64,000 bases of DNA from Rhyacophila brunnea (GCA_022495005.1 JAGYXB010001753.1:434001-498000), one strand, 5' to 3'. Shown: positions 11,615-23,942, counted from the stretch's first letter. The notes: generated from the sequence alone by a model not told the origin. Program-made: numbers and translations.

Positions 11615-12570
11615 GATTGATATGGTATAATGAGGCAGTTATATGAATAAAAAGCTTTATAGGCACAAGATAATTTCAATATATTATATTATTTCAGTTG
11701 GTGACAAAGATAACTCGTATTATACAAGTCACGATTTTCTGTGATCACTTCTCGATAAAGAATAAAACATACTATTTACGAATGAGTATTCCTATTCATT
11801 ACAATTTGAACTTTATAAGTGTGCATATAATTATAGATATTGTCAGTAGATAAGTTTAAAACAGCGATTGTAATTTATTATTATGGACGTTCAAAAAAAA
11901 AATGAATACCAAGGTGTACCTCGACCTTTTGATGTTCAGTACTTACGTATTTTATTCTGTATCGCAAAATCGAGACAAATTATGAATAAAAGATTTCCAG
12001 ACGTATATTTTAAGGAAATTGTAAATTTCCCAATCATTTATACGCGGGAGTGGGGGCAAATTTTAAATCCAGTTTTCATTTCAGATTATATTTTTCGCCA
12101 ACCTTAATTTTTTATGTATATTTTAGCATTTTCCATTTCCTGTATTGATTGACCATTTTGAAAAAAAACCAAGTAAAAGCAAGATGTAGAAGCATTTCAT
12201 TTAATTTAGATTTGAATAATAATCCTGAATATTAATGAAATTCCAGTAAACTGACTTAAATTTTAAATACTTTGTCATCACCATATTTGGCTTCACAACC
12301 CAAGTTTCCGATCTCCTCAAGCAGTACTCTCCACTAAGCACCAATCCCGAAATCTGATGTATGATCACCAGTGCTAATATTACCAGCCCATCAAATCTTA
12401 TTCCATCTAACTCATCGTCACTTAAAGTATTATCTTATTTGGTTACTCAAAATAGATCATAATTAATAGCATTCAAATCGACTGGGCCAACAAATACTTT
12501 TTTAGGACACTTAGGCACATGAATAGTAACTTCAAAATATACTTCTTATTTTTCCTAAAAGTGTTTAAGC
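11615..12570. other. No gene recognised
   Basis: An open frame of 74 codons at 11,883-12,107 (+) has no motif and no repeat support. The rest is AT-rich and unassigned. Confidence 0.45.
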
Positions 12571-13017
12571 AATATGAATACGTGTATTAAATAAGGCTCT
12601 AAGTACCAAAAAGTAGTATTGCCTGTAGTTACAAAATACCGAGTCAATGCAGGAATGTTTCATGAAGCAGACCTTTTGAAAAATGTAGTTTTACAGAGTG
12701 AAGCAATCACTGCAGCTTCTATAATTTTAGGTATTAAGAACTCGCAAGTGTCATCACACCATCGTCAGCTATTTTATATTGAATGCTGTTGACCACTGCA
12801 GTGCTACTTACACCTATATAAATAAAACACGCCAGAGGACTTACAACGTCAACAGGATTAATTATCTTGCTGTATTTTTTTGACTTGCTTGAGGCACTTA
12901 GACTATAGTTGAAGTTATTGGCGTTGGTATGTAGAACATTTTTCTATAAAAATGTCAGTTTTTATTATTTTGGTACTTAGCGCCTTAATTAATACACATA
13001 TTCATATGTGCTACCAG
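12571..13017. mobile_element. Non-autonomous inverted-repeat element (MITE)
   Basis: Arms of about 40 bp: left ATATGAATACGTGTATTAAA, then TAAGGCTCTAAGTACCAAAA; right, in inverse, the same with three or four changes. No open frame inside. Target duplication unclear. Confidence 0.75.
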
Positions 13018-13047
13018 TGTTCAAGTATATGTGTGTAAAATGGACTA

Positions 13048-13212
13048 CACCGGGCCATGAGGCCTAAAAACAGTAGTGTAGTATCAGAAGTGAAACAATC
13101 TCACACCCAGGGTTTGATAAAATCACACAAATCTATTGTGACCTCATCGTGAATTGAATTCGGTGTTCCCAGATAAAATACCAGCACCTTACGCAGTAGA
13201 CTATGCGCCTAG
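13048..13212 (-). mobile_element. tRNA-derived SINE family 2
   Basis: Matches the other family-2 copies at 18,105 (-), 29,085 (+) and 44,308 (+). Plus-strand landmarks are AATCTCACACCCAGGGTTTG, then TATTGTGACCTCATCG, then the tRNA-like head near 13,160-13,212. The B box is degraded in this copy. Confidence 0.65.
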
Positions 13213-13221
13213 CCTTATGTT

Positions 13222-13490
13222 TAATTATCATCATCAGCCGGGATCGATCCACTGCTGGATGAAGGCCTTCTGTATACGCCTCCACTCGGTGCTCATTCTT
13301 CTTCTTCAAACTTTATGAGTTCATCTATCCAGCGGGATAGCCATCCTTATAGATATTTAGTACCCTTTGGGTACTACTGTATGACGGAATTTGAACAGCG
13401 GTTATCCATTCATCGAGCGACACATTCACCTCATTGTCATTTCATATGCTAAGCGAACTCTATAACATCGCGTACTCTTGTCTGCTACCT
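13222..13490 (-). pseudogene. RTE-like non-LTR retrotransposon 3' end
   Basis: The minus-strand 3' end carries the family signature GGCCTTCATCCAGCAGTGGA followed by a GATGATGATAATTA tail. The upstream end on the minus strand begins ACGCGATGTTATAGAGTTCG, equivalent to GTRVRDVIEF in protein. The same end structure occurs at 40,697-41,010 (+), 44,735-44,815 (+) and 62,848-63,130 (-). About 270 bp remain, with frameshifts. It is a 5'-truncated dead insertion whose truncation point lies close to that of two other copies. Confidence 0.85.
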
Positions 13491-14305
13491 TAGCCATTAA
13501 TTTATATTGTGGTATTTTTGCGTTATACCCAACATGCACCTTTCCATGCTAATATGACAATAATACTGACAATATTGTACAATATATAATATATATATTA
13601 TACAAAACAACATAGATATAAAAGATGAATATTTGTATTCAAATGTATTTTACATATTGCTTTTAAACTACGTATACTAAGGTTGAAGTGCTTTAATCTA
13701 GGTCGGGTCTAGCGTATAACATATTGATATATACAATTCTTGTTTTATATGTCAATGTATTTTACTTTACGTGGGATTAACTGAATTCGATTTTATTATA
13801 CAACAAATTCCAATCTCAGACCTTATAATATAAACATTCAATAAAATGATTGATATACTCACCAGTGACCACAAAAGTTTTCTTAGGCTTCATGAATAAT
13901 TGAAAAGCTCCGAGCAGACAGTTTATCGACACATCAAAAGCTCGACCGCCACACGTGTCACTCGCCACTTTTAGACATCATCCACTTCTACTAACACATA
14001 GACATAAATAAGCTTTCCTGCTGTCCTCGTAATATGATCATACATGGAATATATCCATAAAAGCTTCGGCACCAAGCTTATTAAGAATAACTCCGAGGCT
14101 CAGAAATAAATCCCATTTTGGGATGATTTAAAATTAGATCGTGTTTTAATAATTCAATGATTATCGTGTTACTTTGAATATAAGCTCCACATACATAATC
14201 AGCAAGACTTTCGTCTTAACAGCCCATCGGTGCCGGGTTGAAACTCTAAATAACTACTGTTAATATCTAGCTAAATATTCCTAGTAAAAAAAAAACTCCA
14301 TGATA
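13491..14305. other. No gene recognised; AT palindrome
   Basis: Includes a self-complementary TA-rich run near 13,573-13,605 (ATATATAATATATATATTAT). Otherwise unassigned. Confidence 0.45.
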
Positions 14306-14310
14306 ACATT
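14306..14310. repeat. 5-bp target site duplication, left copy
   Basis: ACATT, repeated at 14,777-14,781. Confidence 0.65.
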
Positions 14311-14776
14311 TTGGGAGTAGGTGAGGTGGAATAAATAATAGTCGTAGATGCTTGGATGTTGTGAGGGGAGAGTTTATTTATCGTTATAAAAATAAATAAA
14401 TACAATAATAAAAATGACAGCGTGAGGTTATAATCGCGGGTATGGATGTACTGGTGAAATTGATGTGATCAAGAGATTGATTATGTTAATGAACTGAGAG
14501 ACTGGACTCAAGTGGAATGATGGTTGACTATGTCAAGTAACCGGACTCAATGAGTGAGTGCGAATTTAAGGATCGTCCTTCTTATTTAAACAAATGTAGC
14601 CCATAAATTACAAGAGATATTGTCGCAATTATTAACAAATCATAATAAACCCTACTGATGTAGTTATGATTGAGGAAATACTAACGCTTGTTTTTGCTCT
14701 ATTGTTTTGTTTTGACTACAAAACCTGCATAACGTTAAAGTGGTTCTCCTATGTAATGAGTGGTATGATTGTTACA
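14311..14776. mobile_element. Solo-LTR-like element, copy 2
   Basis: 466 bp, starts TTGGGAGTAG and ends GATTGTTACA. Aligns along most of its length with 37,876-38,365. Shared blocks include GCTTGGATGTT, GAGAGACTGGACTCAA, ATGATTGAGGAAAT and GAGTGGTATGATTG. Flanked by ACATT on both sides. No open frame and no inverted repeats. Confidence 0.75.
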
Positions 14777-14781
14777 ACATT
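14777..14781. repeat. 5-bp target site duplication, right copy
   Basis: ACATT, identical to 14,306-14,310. Confidence 0.65.
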
Positions 14782-14847
14782 ATACTTCGTTTAGCGTCAA
14801 ATAATGAATAATACCATTATTTTAAAACTCACTCGGATAGACTTAAA

Positions 14848-15195
14848 GCTATACTTCAGCTGAGGCACGGTCTAAAATGATCATGGCAACGCCACCAACA
14901 AAACATAATTTGTCATAAAAATTCAACATGCGTCTATTTAATGTTATTTTTATTATTATTTAAGTGATAATAATAATATATTCATTGACATGTTTTGTTT
15001 TTCGAGTAAATACCTACGTAACATTTTTTAGTAATCTTTACACGATTTAAAAATTAATTCCTCCGACGCCATCACAAAACAAATTGACGTGCAAACAGGT
15101 CAACTATCGCTCTCCGACTGGCAACGCATGCAAAATTACGTCCCACCTATTGCTGAAAATTATTTGCCGTTTCACTGAAGTATGCTCTTAAATTT
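14848..15195. mobile_element. Dispersed short-inverted-repeat element (family J), copy 1
   Basis: Shares most of about 350 bp with 18,908-19,279, including TATTCATTGACATGTTTT, CAAAACAAATTGACGTGC and GAAAATTATTTGCCGTTTCA. The ends AGCTATACTTCAG and CTGAAGTATGCT form a short inverted repeat. Non-coding. Confidence 0.7.
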
Positions 15196-16551
15196 TCTGG
15201 AGGTACTTTATGTATTATAAAAATAAATACTATCGACTGAGGGTATATAATGAAATATTTACTAAGATTCGTATAATTTCATTTGGATTTTTCTTATCTT
15301 CAGTCACTATGAGTTTTCTTCTCACTAATGACAAGTAGTGGTTTATGTTAACACTGGGTAATATTTACTTAGTAATAATGTTTTAACGTGTTTAATTCAT
15401 TGTATTCTGATTCAGTGTGCATTTGCTATTGGTGAGTGCACATAATGCTCGAAGATGTCGAAAAGCAAAACACTTCAATCTCTCAAATCCAACAAAGTAC
15501 CTGAAAAGTAAAATTGTTAAAAATAATCTATAAAAACATGAATAATTGTGTAATTAGCCAGTATTTAATTCATATCTTCTCACCTGCATGTACATACATA
15601 TTGTATATAATTATTAGTTGAGGGAAGAACCATATTTTCGCCAAATTAGTAGTATTTTAGCTGTCATTTCCAAGGATTTGTTTACATTTCTTGGAATGCA
15701 AATTGAATGCAGTTCTGCTAAACCCAATATTTTGGTTCACGGAAAATTGATTGCTATGCATTGTACACTTGACGGCTTTATAAACAAAAAACAGCAGTTT
15801 CCATTTATTTTTTTAAATATAGGTATATGATTTTTTTATTATTCTTAGTATAAGTAAAATTCTAAATTTATTAGTATGTATACAAACAATATTTAAAAAT
15901 ACTAATTTTAAATAGGTACTTACTTATTATAACTATAAGTAAGATATGAGATATTTTTAACGTCTTATCAATCCCTGGATGAAAAATTACTGTCATCTTA
16001 TAATTCTGATTTAAGTATCAATTTTTTTTACTTTATGATTTCTGCATTATCCAGAATTGGATAAAAATTAAAATTTAATATTATATCTCATTAAATTATC
16101 TAAAAACATGAATGGTTCTGAATTCACTTCGATCCGCATTATTGAACGTTATTTGTGAGAAAAAGGATTGATCAATATACAATTTTTATTTTGTTATTTT
16201 GTTCTTATATTGATGAAGTAAATGCTTATCGCAATCAATAATTGTTTGAGTATTCTTTATTTTATACTTTAAATGCATGCATATTTATTATTATATATTT
16301 GCATATTTAATTTTATCATGCTATATAGAGGTATGACGGATTCTTCTTGCATTGTAAGACGAAATTAACGTAATGATAATAATATGAAAGTAACGATACC
16401 AACACGTAAAAGAGTCTCTTTCACTGCCATAAAAATCTGACACCATTCTATTAAAAGTATAACGTCAATAACACTAACTTTACATGAGAGCGATTTCAAA
16501 TTTATATACTGTTTATTTTTATTTTTTGAAGTAAGTTTTTAATGTTTTGAA
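15196..16551. other. AT-rich DNA, nothing recognised
   Basis: A 70-codon frame at 15,618-15,830 (+) has no motif. No repeat match supported. Confidence 0.5.
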
Positions 16552-16943
16552 ATTGAAGCGCCTAGTTTCAAACGCCACTAAAACGGTTTTTTTGTTTTTT
16601 TTGAGTTAGATATGTAGTTAGATAGATATTTTTGTGACCTATATGATGGCTTTAAGATTGAACTTTAAAAAACGCCAAAAAACGACGTATGATCAAAAAT
16701 TAGGGTAATTTTCAAAACCCGCTAAAATGGTTGGGTGTGCTTTTCAAATACCGATAAAATGGAAAACCAAAATACTCGTTAGAATGTAACGAATTAAAAA
16801 ATAAATACATAAAGTTCACAGATTTAATAAATATGATTTTGTCTCATTTTTCTCAAAACTACGAGTACCTAAATTCGTTTGTCTCATTTTTCTCAGAACT
16901 ACCTTGAATCGTTTTAGAGGCTTTTGAAACTAGGCGCTTCAAT
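16552..16943. mobile_element. Non-autonomous inverted-repeat element (MITE)
   Basis: Perfect 21-bp terminal inverted repeats starting ATTGAAGCGCCTAGTTTCAA. A further inner match (CTAAAACG against CGTTTTAG) extends the arms to about 35 bp. The interior carries a short tandem duplication, TTTGTCTCATTTTTCTCA twice near 16,838 and 16,879. No target duplication recognised. Confidence 0.85.
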
Positions 16944-18104
16944 GACAAAATATTATTAAAGGCTGTCATCTGATTTTTTTTTTTGATAACAATACTGAAT
17001 ACTATTCTCTAACTCTCACTAAATCTAATAATATACTATGACGATTATTACATTTTCTGTGACATAAAATTTACCTCTGAAATATTCTATAAATTCATAA
17101 TAAAATATATAGCATACAAGTACTACAAAATGCAAAGCATGGAATACATATATATTTTTTAACGAAATCCTGCAATTGGTAACTCATATAAGGACACTCT
17201 GTAATTATTAAAAATCCGAGGAGAAGACGAATAATTTAACTCTAATGTATGCTTATGATGATGCATTAGCGCCCATTAATGTATAGTATGTTTGATAATC
17301 TCTGATGTTAGAAAAATCAAAAATTACAATAGTTCAACATAATACCGAAAGATCTAAAAATAAACCAATAATTAATAATGAGTAAGTTAAAATTACATGA
17401 TGTGATAGATATTGCCAAGATGATGAAAGAACAATAAGCCAGACGTACCGGTCAGAAAACTACGCATAAAGTGGTTCCCAATGGGTACTAAGTGATGACA
17501 GGGCTCCCTGAGTCATCGACGCTATCAAGTTTGACAGAAATACGTGGTAGCAAAAATATTTTTTTTAGTAATGCATCAGCCCCGGTAGTTGATTATGATG
17601 ATAACTCTATTTTACATGTGCCAATATCGTGCGGTATCTTTTGAGATCTGGCATGCACTTCAGAAAATAATTTTTTGGCAAGCCAATTGCATTATTTCTA
17701 CTGAATACTGGATATCAGATTTTAAAAATAACTGAATACAGTGTTACTAACTGTCATTACCCAATAACAACGTTGCGTAAAATTTTTAATTAAATTAAAT
17801 TAATAAAAATTTGCTCTCATGAGGAACACTACCTGGTAACAATGTCAATAGAATGTATTTATTAGTTTTATGGACACTAATCACTATCATTATGTATATA
17901 TTGGAATAATAAAGGGATGCGCTACATCCACAGCATGTACACACCGCACGCCAATGATTGGTATCAACTCCAACATATATAAATACATTTAATAATAAAT
18001 ACACTTTTGAAGATAATATTTTGACAATTGTTTTGAATCGATTTATCAAACACATAATATTATAATAATCATATTATAACCTTTTTTACACTACACCAAA
18101 CTAT
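16944..18104. other. No gene recognised
   Basis: Around 17,400-17,570 the base composition is less AT-rich, with VLSDDRAP in one frame. This could be a retroelement scrap, but I could not align it with any family here. Confidence 0.4.
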
Positions 18105-18282
18105 CAGGCCCAATAACAGTGTTGTAATGAAACAGTAGTCTAATTAATAACACAAGAGAAATATTCACAAACACCCAGGCTTTAAGAAAATTACATAAAT
18201 ATATTATTGTGACCTCTCCGAGAATCTAACCCAGTGCCCCAGATATAAAACCAGCGCATTATGCACTGGACTACGAGGGCGA
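18105..18282 (-). mobile_element. tRNA-derived SINE family 2
   Basis: Plus-strand landmarks CACAAACACCCAGGCTTTAA, ATTGTGACCTC, then GAGAATCTAACCC (a mutated inverse B box) and the tRNA-like head to 18,282. Matches 44,308-44,508 in inverse. Confidence 0.7.
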
Positions 18283-18707
18283 ACCCATGGAGCAGTAACC
18301 GGCGATACAAGCTATTTTAAATGCATAACAAAATAAATATTATGTATGTAGGTACTGTTAAATTGGATTGAGACCAATTATTATATTTTCAAATCGTTAT
18401 AATATGATATATAATGCCCTTTAAATACCATCGGTGTGAACGGTAGAGCTACGGGATGCTTACAAGACCTGAAAAGAGTGGAAAGCGACGAAGATTCTTC
18501 TAATTTCTTCTAACTGAAGAGCAGCTATGGTTAAAGAAAAAAAAATCCATCCCGCATGACTATATAATATATAGTAATGATTTTAAATACTACTCATTTT
18601 TTGTAGTATTTAAAATATACTCGTACCTATACATTTTTCCGATACTATATTTTTTGGTATCGCAACAACTGTGCATTAACCAATTATGCTATGAGCCTCC
18701 TATTTAA
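18283..18707. other. No gene recognised
   Basis: AT-rich, no supported feature. Confidence 0.45.
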
Positions 18708-19413
18708 CTGCGACAATTTAAACTTGTAGGTCATACATGAAATGTTTATCAAATTGCGTTATTATTGACTATTGGTTTTTGTGTATTAAATCAAGGAATA
18801 TTGATTAAATTAATTACCAACCGACGTCCGGCTCTCGCCAAATATTTTAGTTATAACGTCTATTTGAACTTGTTAACATTTTTTATTAAACCATTTCTCT
18901 TATATATAGGCTATACTTCAGTTGAGGCATGGTCTAAAAAGATCGTGACTAGGCGATGCGCGGATTGTGCAAATAACGCGTTCCGAACGAAATATAATGT
19001 TTCATAAAAATCCAACATGCGTCCATTTAATGTTATGTTTATTGTTATATTACTAATAATAATAATTAATAGTATATTCATTGACATGTTTTCTTTTTAA
19101 GTACATACGTAAAGTTTTTTAGTCATCTTTACACGATTTAAGATTGTTTTCATCCGACACCATGACAAAACAAATTGACGTGCGGACACCTCGACTTTCG
19201 ATCTCCGATTGGCGAGTAGTGAAAAATTTCGTCGCTCCTACTGTTGAAAATTATTTGCCGTTTCACTGAAGTAAGCTCTTAACAATAAACCTGGTGTCGG
19301 TTAGTAATTAATTTAATTAATATTCATTGATTTAATACATAAAACTGATAGTCAATAATAACACCATTTGATAAACATATCATGTATGACCTACTAGTTT
19401 AAATGGTCGCAAT
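18708..19413. mobile_element. Long-terminal-inverted-repeat element (family W) with a nested family-J element
   Basis: Arms of about 115 bp. The left arm runs TGCGACAATTTAAACTTG ... TATTGACTATTGGTTTTTGT ... ACCAACCGAC (18,710-18,825). The right arm is its inverse (19,290-19,408). A third copy of one arm stands alone at 39,965-40,065. The centre (18,908-19,279) matches the independent element at 14,848-15,195, so J either inserted into W or is shared cargo. No transposase frame. A clean target duplication could not be read. Confidence 0.75.
18908..19279. mobile_element. Dispersed short-inverted-repeat element (family J), copy 2, nested
   Basis: Begins GGCTATACTTCAGTTGAGGC and ends CACTGAAGTAAGC. 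Matches 14,848-15,195 in the same orientation and lies between the two W arms. Confidence 0.7.
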
Positions 19414-20190
19414 TACTATATTTTTTCTTTTTTTATGATATCAAGATGTATGATAATCGTATTATTTCAAATAGCGAAAATCTCTTCGAGATTATTTTTA
19501 TATTCCTACATTTTCCGACAACTAAGTCTATTTATCAAGCTTATTTTTAAAGACTTCATCATGACGTATATATATATTATTAAACCTGTTGACGAACTTT
19601 CACGGTATGTACACACACGAGCAAGTAAAGCTTACCTAAGTCATACGAGATTAAGTTAAATTCCATTGGCGTCGGCTAAGTGCCGTCTTCATATAGTGTC
19701 ACGAAGCCTGCTAGATCCCTCCTACGCTCACCGCCGACGAAGTTGACAAACGGTGATATGCCTTCGCGTGATTCAATTACCGGGCTCATATACTGGATCA
19801 GGGGATGATATTGAGGCGGTGCTTATAAAAAGATATATACATATATATATATATATATATACGAGACACATTTTTCTACATTACGAAGCCACGGTATAAA
19901 ATACCACTTGCAAGTAATGGATACAGTCATATTTACTGGATAGGGTTTTTGATTAAAAACCAGTAATATTTATTTGAACAATCGTTCCGTAAATCCATAA
20001 TCTCTCGAGATATTATATGGTATGCAGAGTTTTCTTGTTGAAATCATATATTTGCCAGATGTGATTAAAGCCAAAATTAATTCTAGACTATTGAACGCTA
20101 TTAGTTGTCATTAACTTTCGCCTTGCTCCACTCTAAATATTGATGTTGAAAGGTATCACGGAGAAAACCGACTATAAGTTAAATAAGAAT
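19414..20190. other. No gene recognised
   Basis: A stretch around 19,660-19,820 is less AT-rich but matches nothing I know. A 74-codon frame at 19,435-19,659 (+) has no motif. Confidence 0.45.
19832..19861. repeat. (AT)n microsatellite
   Basis: Run of AT units broken once near 19,840. Confidence 0.9.
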
Positions 20191-20678
20191 ATAATAATTA
20201 CAAGATAAAAAGAACTTTTTATATACAACGTTTTAAAATTTTCTGTTGAATTATTTATTATACTTAATATGCTCAAATTTGTACTTGATATGAAGTAAAT
20301 AAAAAACAAACAAACAAATATAGAATACTGAAATGTCATTTTGATATTTCATTTTGATTTCCATAGTAACGCACGTATATATTAATAATTTAGTTGATAG
20401 GAGCACCTCCTTAGCAACCAATAATAGTCTTTTACTTTTTACGGATTTTTCTGAAATAACTTTCCATACAAAATAGAATTAACTGAAAATGAATTCAATT
20501 CTACTTAAAGTTGGCTAAAAGTATTAAAAGAATGCATTGGCATCGTGTTCTGATCTATTCTAAAAGTTTCAAATGTCTATCTAGTTAGCAAGTTAGTTAA
20601 AAATCGATTGCAAAATTTGTACTGAATAAACAACCACCGGAAAAATAAGAATACCAGCTAATAAAAACGTTGTAAAAA
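20191..20678. repeat. Dispersed 480-bp repeat (family L), copy 1
   Basis: Nearly identical to 33,351-33,829 in the same orientation. Both begin TAATAATTACAAGATAAAAA and end AATAAAAACGTTGTAAAAA. Copy 1 carries a short duplication absent from copy 2 (TTTTGATATTTCATTTTGAT near 20,340). No coding frame and no clear inverted repeats. The A-rich end hints at an RNA-mediated origin, but this is inference. Confidence 0.85.
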
Positions 20679-20689
20679 TGAAATACTTC

Positions 20690-20907
20690 TACGAAGGGTA
20701 GGCACAATAATTATTCTTAATGTGAAATTGCGATTGGAGATAATCACTTTGACTTCTGACCAATACTTTGCTGCCAAGCTATACACGTTTGAACTTGTCA
20801 CCCGAGTATCATGTCCACGTGGCGGGGAATTAAAGGATGCAAACCACATCCTCTGGGAATGTCCGGCAATATGTACGGAAAGGGAAAATATGCTCAAGTC
20901 GGTCTAA
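20690..20907 (+). pseudogene. Non-LTR retrotransposon ORF2 C-terminal relic
   Basis: The plus frame reads CPRGGELKDANHILWECPAI and then CTEREN, ending at a stop at 20,907. This is the C-terminal Cys/His motif (CP.CG...H.LWECP) of R1/LOA/I-type elements. The second cysteine is replaced by arginine, so the motif is damaged. Upstream the frame reads LTSDQYFAAKLYTFELVTRV from about 20,750. It starts directly after the family-L repeat. No 3' tail was recognised. Confidence 0.65.
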
Positions 20908-22224
20908 CCAGTTGTTGGCCCTATCTCTTCACATAGTTTTGTCTGTCTGTATTATTTTAACTTTTTTTTTAATAGTAACATATTATATTTAATAATTAAA
21001 ATCATTTATTTTTTGTTAGTGTCCAATCGGCACTTCTTGTTAGAATGTGTGACAGTAAAATTAGTCAAAATACACTTTTTTTAGTGCGAAAAAAAAACTA
21101 CTTTCAAATTCAGACGTAGATTTTGAAAGAGTCTATGTTTGTGTTGTCACCGCCAATGCAGCACTAGTCTTATATTGAAATAAATACGAGCGAACGATAC
21201 CAGTAGACCAAAGTCCGTACCACTTTTTCAGAATGTAATGGACGCACAGCAGGTGGATGATCCTTTACAGACTCATTCTCTACCGATAGATTTATTTATT
21301 TAGTTATCAGTGTGTGCCAAACTGTGTATCGCGTGAATATCCGGGTGTGCTGCAAAATAAGTCAGTGAAAACGGTAGAACATCTTTTTGTATAGTTTTCT
21401 TAGTATTTTTCATTGCTTGATTATCAAGATATAGCATATTTGATATGAGTAACAATATAATAAATAATAATAGACTTTAAAAACGATCTTGCTCACAAGG
21501 ATTCTTTTTCTAAGCTAGAGTTGTTAGCATTTTGGATTCCGGTTAGTCTTCGAATTGCGCTACTGTAGTCATTAATTTTAATCTCTCTTGCCATCTGGAT
21601 CGATTTACCTCTGCAGATAAAGTTTTTTAGCACTCATAAAAATGAAATAAAAAAGGGAACAATAATTATTACAGGTGTTATATTTATGAGGAGTTGCGTA
21701 TTTGTTTATCTAATCTAGAGCCATGTTTTGACATAATTATTTCTCAAAATCAATTGCATCATTCTCACTAATAAAAATAATATATCGTGTCTGTTCTGGC
21801 AGAACACACTAACTGGAGAATACTAATTTTGAGTAATTTGACTTTGAAGTTGTTAAAATGTTTGAAATGGTCTATCATGTGAGTTTATTAAGTAATCGTA
21901 AAAAGGATGACTTTAAAATAAAGACTGTTTATTTATTAAGAAGTTTTCTAGACGGTAAAGTTTGAAATAAGGAACATTTTGGTATAACTAACTCAATATG
22001 TTATTTTTTCGAATTAGCGTCTTCTGCCAGAACATTGACGATATATTGTATAATATATTACCTGTGCACCTATATTGATATTTATACGAACATATTTGTT
22101 TTCTATTCATATTAATAAAGTAGCTAATTATATTTTATTTTTTTGGGTGATTTTTATTTGGTATGCATTGAAACAAATTTTTCTTCCTCGATGTGACATA
22201 CGGGGGAATAATTTAGCAGAATCT
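20908..22224. other. No gene recognised
   Basis: AT-rich, no supported feature. Confidence 0.45.
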
Positions 22225-22781
22225 ATAAGTAGTCCCCAACCTTTTCACACTTGCGGACCTGTTAACGAAGAAAAAACTATTATTAAATATTATTTTGTTC
22301 AATAGTTTTTCAATCTTAGATGATAAAATTCATTACAGACATAACAGTCTGATTGCGAATACAACGAATATAATATTTTGTTATTTAAAATAATAAGAAA
22401 CTGATTATTAAAAAAAATTCTGTGTTACTTTCAAAGAAACGAAGCACCATTCTATCAGTTTCTCTGTTTTCATTTTTATTGCTGATCTGACTGAAAAAGT
22501 CTTGATGAAATGTGAACATACATAATTATAGAAGGGGGTCAAAAATCTGGAAGATATTATAATGGCTTTTTAACCAAAAATATTTGTATTTTATATCTTT
22601 TATACCAACGTGGCATCAAAAGACAACTTGGTTAATTTTTCCTTATTTTCAACTATTAAATTACGCATCGATTGACGTCTTCCATGAATGGATTACTTTT
22701 TTGATTAAGCTTGGAATTTTTGGAATATTCTTTTTTAAATGGGTGACAACTATTAGCGAACCAGCGGTTGGGAAACACTGA
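22225..22781. mobile_element. Probable non-autonomous hAT element
   Basis: Left end TAGTCCCCAACCTTTTCACA, then CTTGCGGACC. The right end in inverse reads CAGTGTTTCCCAACCGCTGG. Such CAGTG.TTCCCAACC termini are typical of hAT elements of the Charlie/ZBED type. The interior is AT-rich with no transposase. I could not find a matching 8-bp duplication, so the exact ends are uncertain. Confidence 0.55.
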
Positions 22782-23365
22782 ACTACGCGATGATAATAAT
22801 TAGATGATACAACGTGACAGTGAATGAATAAAAAGTAATTTAATTCAAATCACTTCATTCATTCAATGCAAATAAGTGAGTCAAAATATATTTCATTTAT
22901 TAATTTCACTATCATCCAATTTAAACGAGTTGAGAAATTCAAACTGATTTTCACACTGTTTCTCTTGAAACTAATAAATTTGGTAGTTTATCACACCATT
23001 CTGTAGCAATAGCGTACATACTATATAAAAAGACTACATAGAGACGACGTTGGCTGGCATAATTCAATTATGTGTCTCCCAGACCGGATCGGCGGATATC
23101 TTTCGCCAACCTTCAGACAGGATAAGCTTTTTGCGCGTCCTTAATAGAGGGAGAATTGTCTTAAACGTCTACAAGATAATATTATTGTTTTTCAACAGAT
23201 GCTCGCATTATCTTATTGTTGTTTTTAAGTACAGATAAAACATTATTTAGCTACATAATATTATTTATATTTTAAAGTCGAAAGTATTTTATTACTTTGT
23301 AAATAAACAACTTTGATTTGATATTATTTTATATTTAGGTGCCGTCGTTTTAGAATTTAAACACG
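22782..23365. other. No gene recognised
   Basis: Contains TTTTTGCGCGTCC near 23,128, a piece that also precedes the second family-M copy at 61 kb. Confidence 0.4.
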
Positions 23366-23482
23366 GCTCATCCAGAAAGTTGTACGTATGAAGTTGTTCG
23401 TATCAGAGTAATTCACCGTGAGCTATTATTATCTGAAACCCTTGGCCGTATATTATTGAGATCAAATTCATGTATAAATAAA
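23366..23482. repeat. Dispersed repeat (family M), copy 1
   Basis: Aligns with 61,240-61,395. Shared blocks: ACGTATG.AGTT, TATCA.A.T, ACCGTGA, GGCCGTATATTA, TTCATGT.TAAATAAAAC. Diverged and non-coding; class unknown. Confidence 0.5.
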
Positions 23483-23581
23483 ACCTGTGGAATACAAGGG
23501 AAAGACAGAAGAAAATAGTTCGTGCTCCTTTTCCCATGCGTGCTTTTTATTAAATCAAGTCTCAGTAAACTCAGTAAATGG

Positions 23582-23766
23582 CACCAGGATAGCCAAGCGG
23601 CTTACACGTCGGCTTGTGGGTCCCAGCTTCGAATCTTGTATATTTGGAGTCCAGAGTATGGACCTATTTAGGTTGAGAAAGTGGCTCACATCCATTATTC
23701 ATAAAAAACAAATCTGTTGATATAAATCTCAACTTTGTGGAGACTCATACGATCTTATTATAATCG
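23582..23766 (+). mobile_element. tRNA-derived SINE family 1
   Basis: A-box-like AGCCAAGCGGCTTACACGTC, B-box-like CAGCTTCGAATCTTG, and the family body AGAGTATGGACCTATTTAGG then AAGTGGCTCACATCCATT, ending near ATCTTATTATAATCGGATA. Several internal deletions relative to the full copy at 49,730-49,967. Confidence 0.8.
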
Positions 23767-23825
23767 GATATACTCTAATGAATGAAACTCAGTCAAAGCA
23801 CAATTGGGTACATGGTGACTTTGGT

Positions 23826-23942
23826 TTTTGGCACCTGCTCCTGAGACATTCCCAGGCATAAACAATTGCTGATGATTCACACCAAACGTAGGGCTTCGTG
23901 ATACGCTTTCATTAAAACCGACTGTGGTACGGGGGGATAGGT
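23826..23942. repeat. Dispersed repeat (family N), copy 1
   Basis: CACCTGCTCCTGAGACATTC, then GGCATAAACAATTGCTGATG and AAACGTAGGGCTT. The same order occurs at 28,957-29,050. Lies right after a SINE-1 copy here and right before a SINE-2 copy there. Class unknown. Confidence 0.6.

Noticed and set aside
13573..13605. AT palindrome as a replication origin or matrix site
   Set aside because: Simple TA-rich self-complementarity is common in DNA of this composition and has no supporting context.
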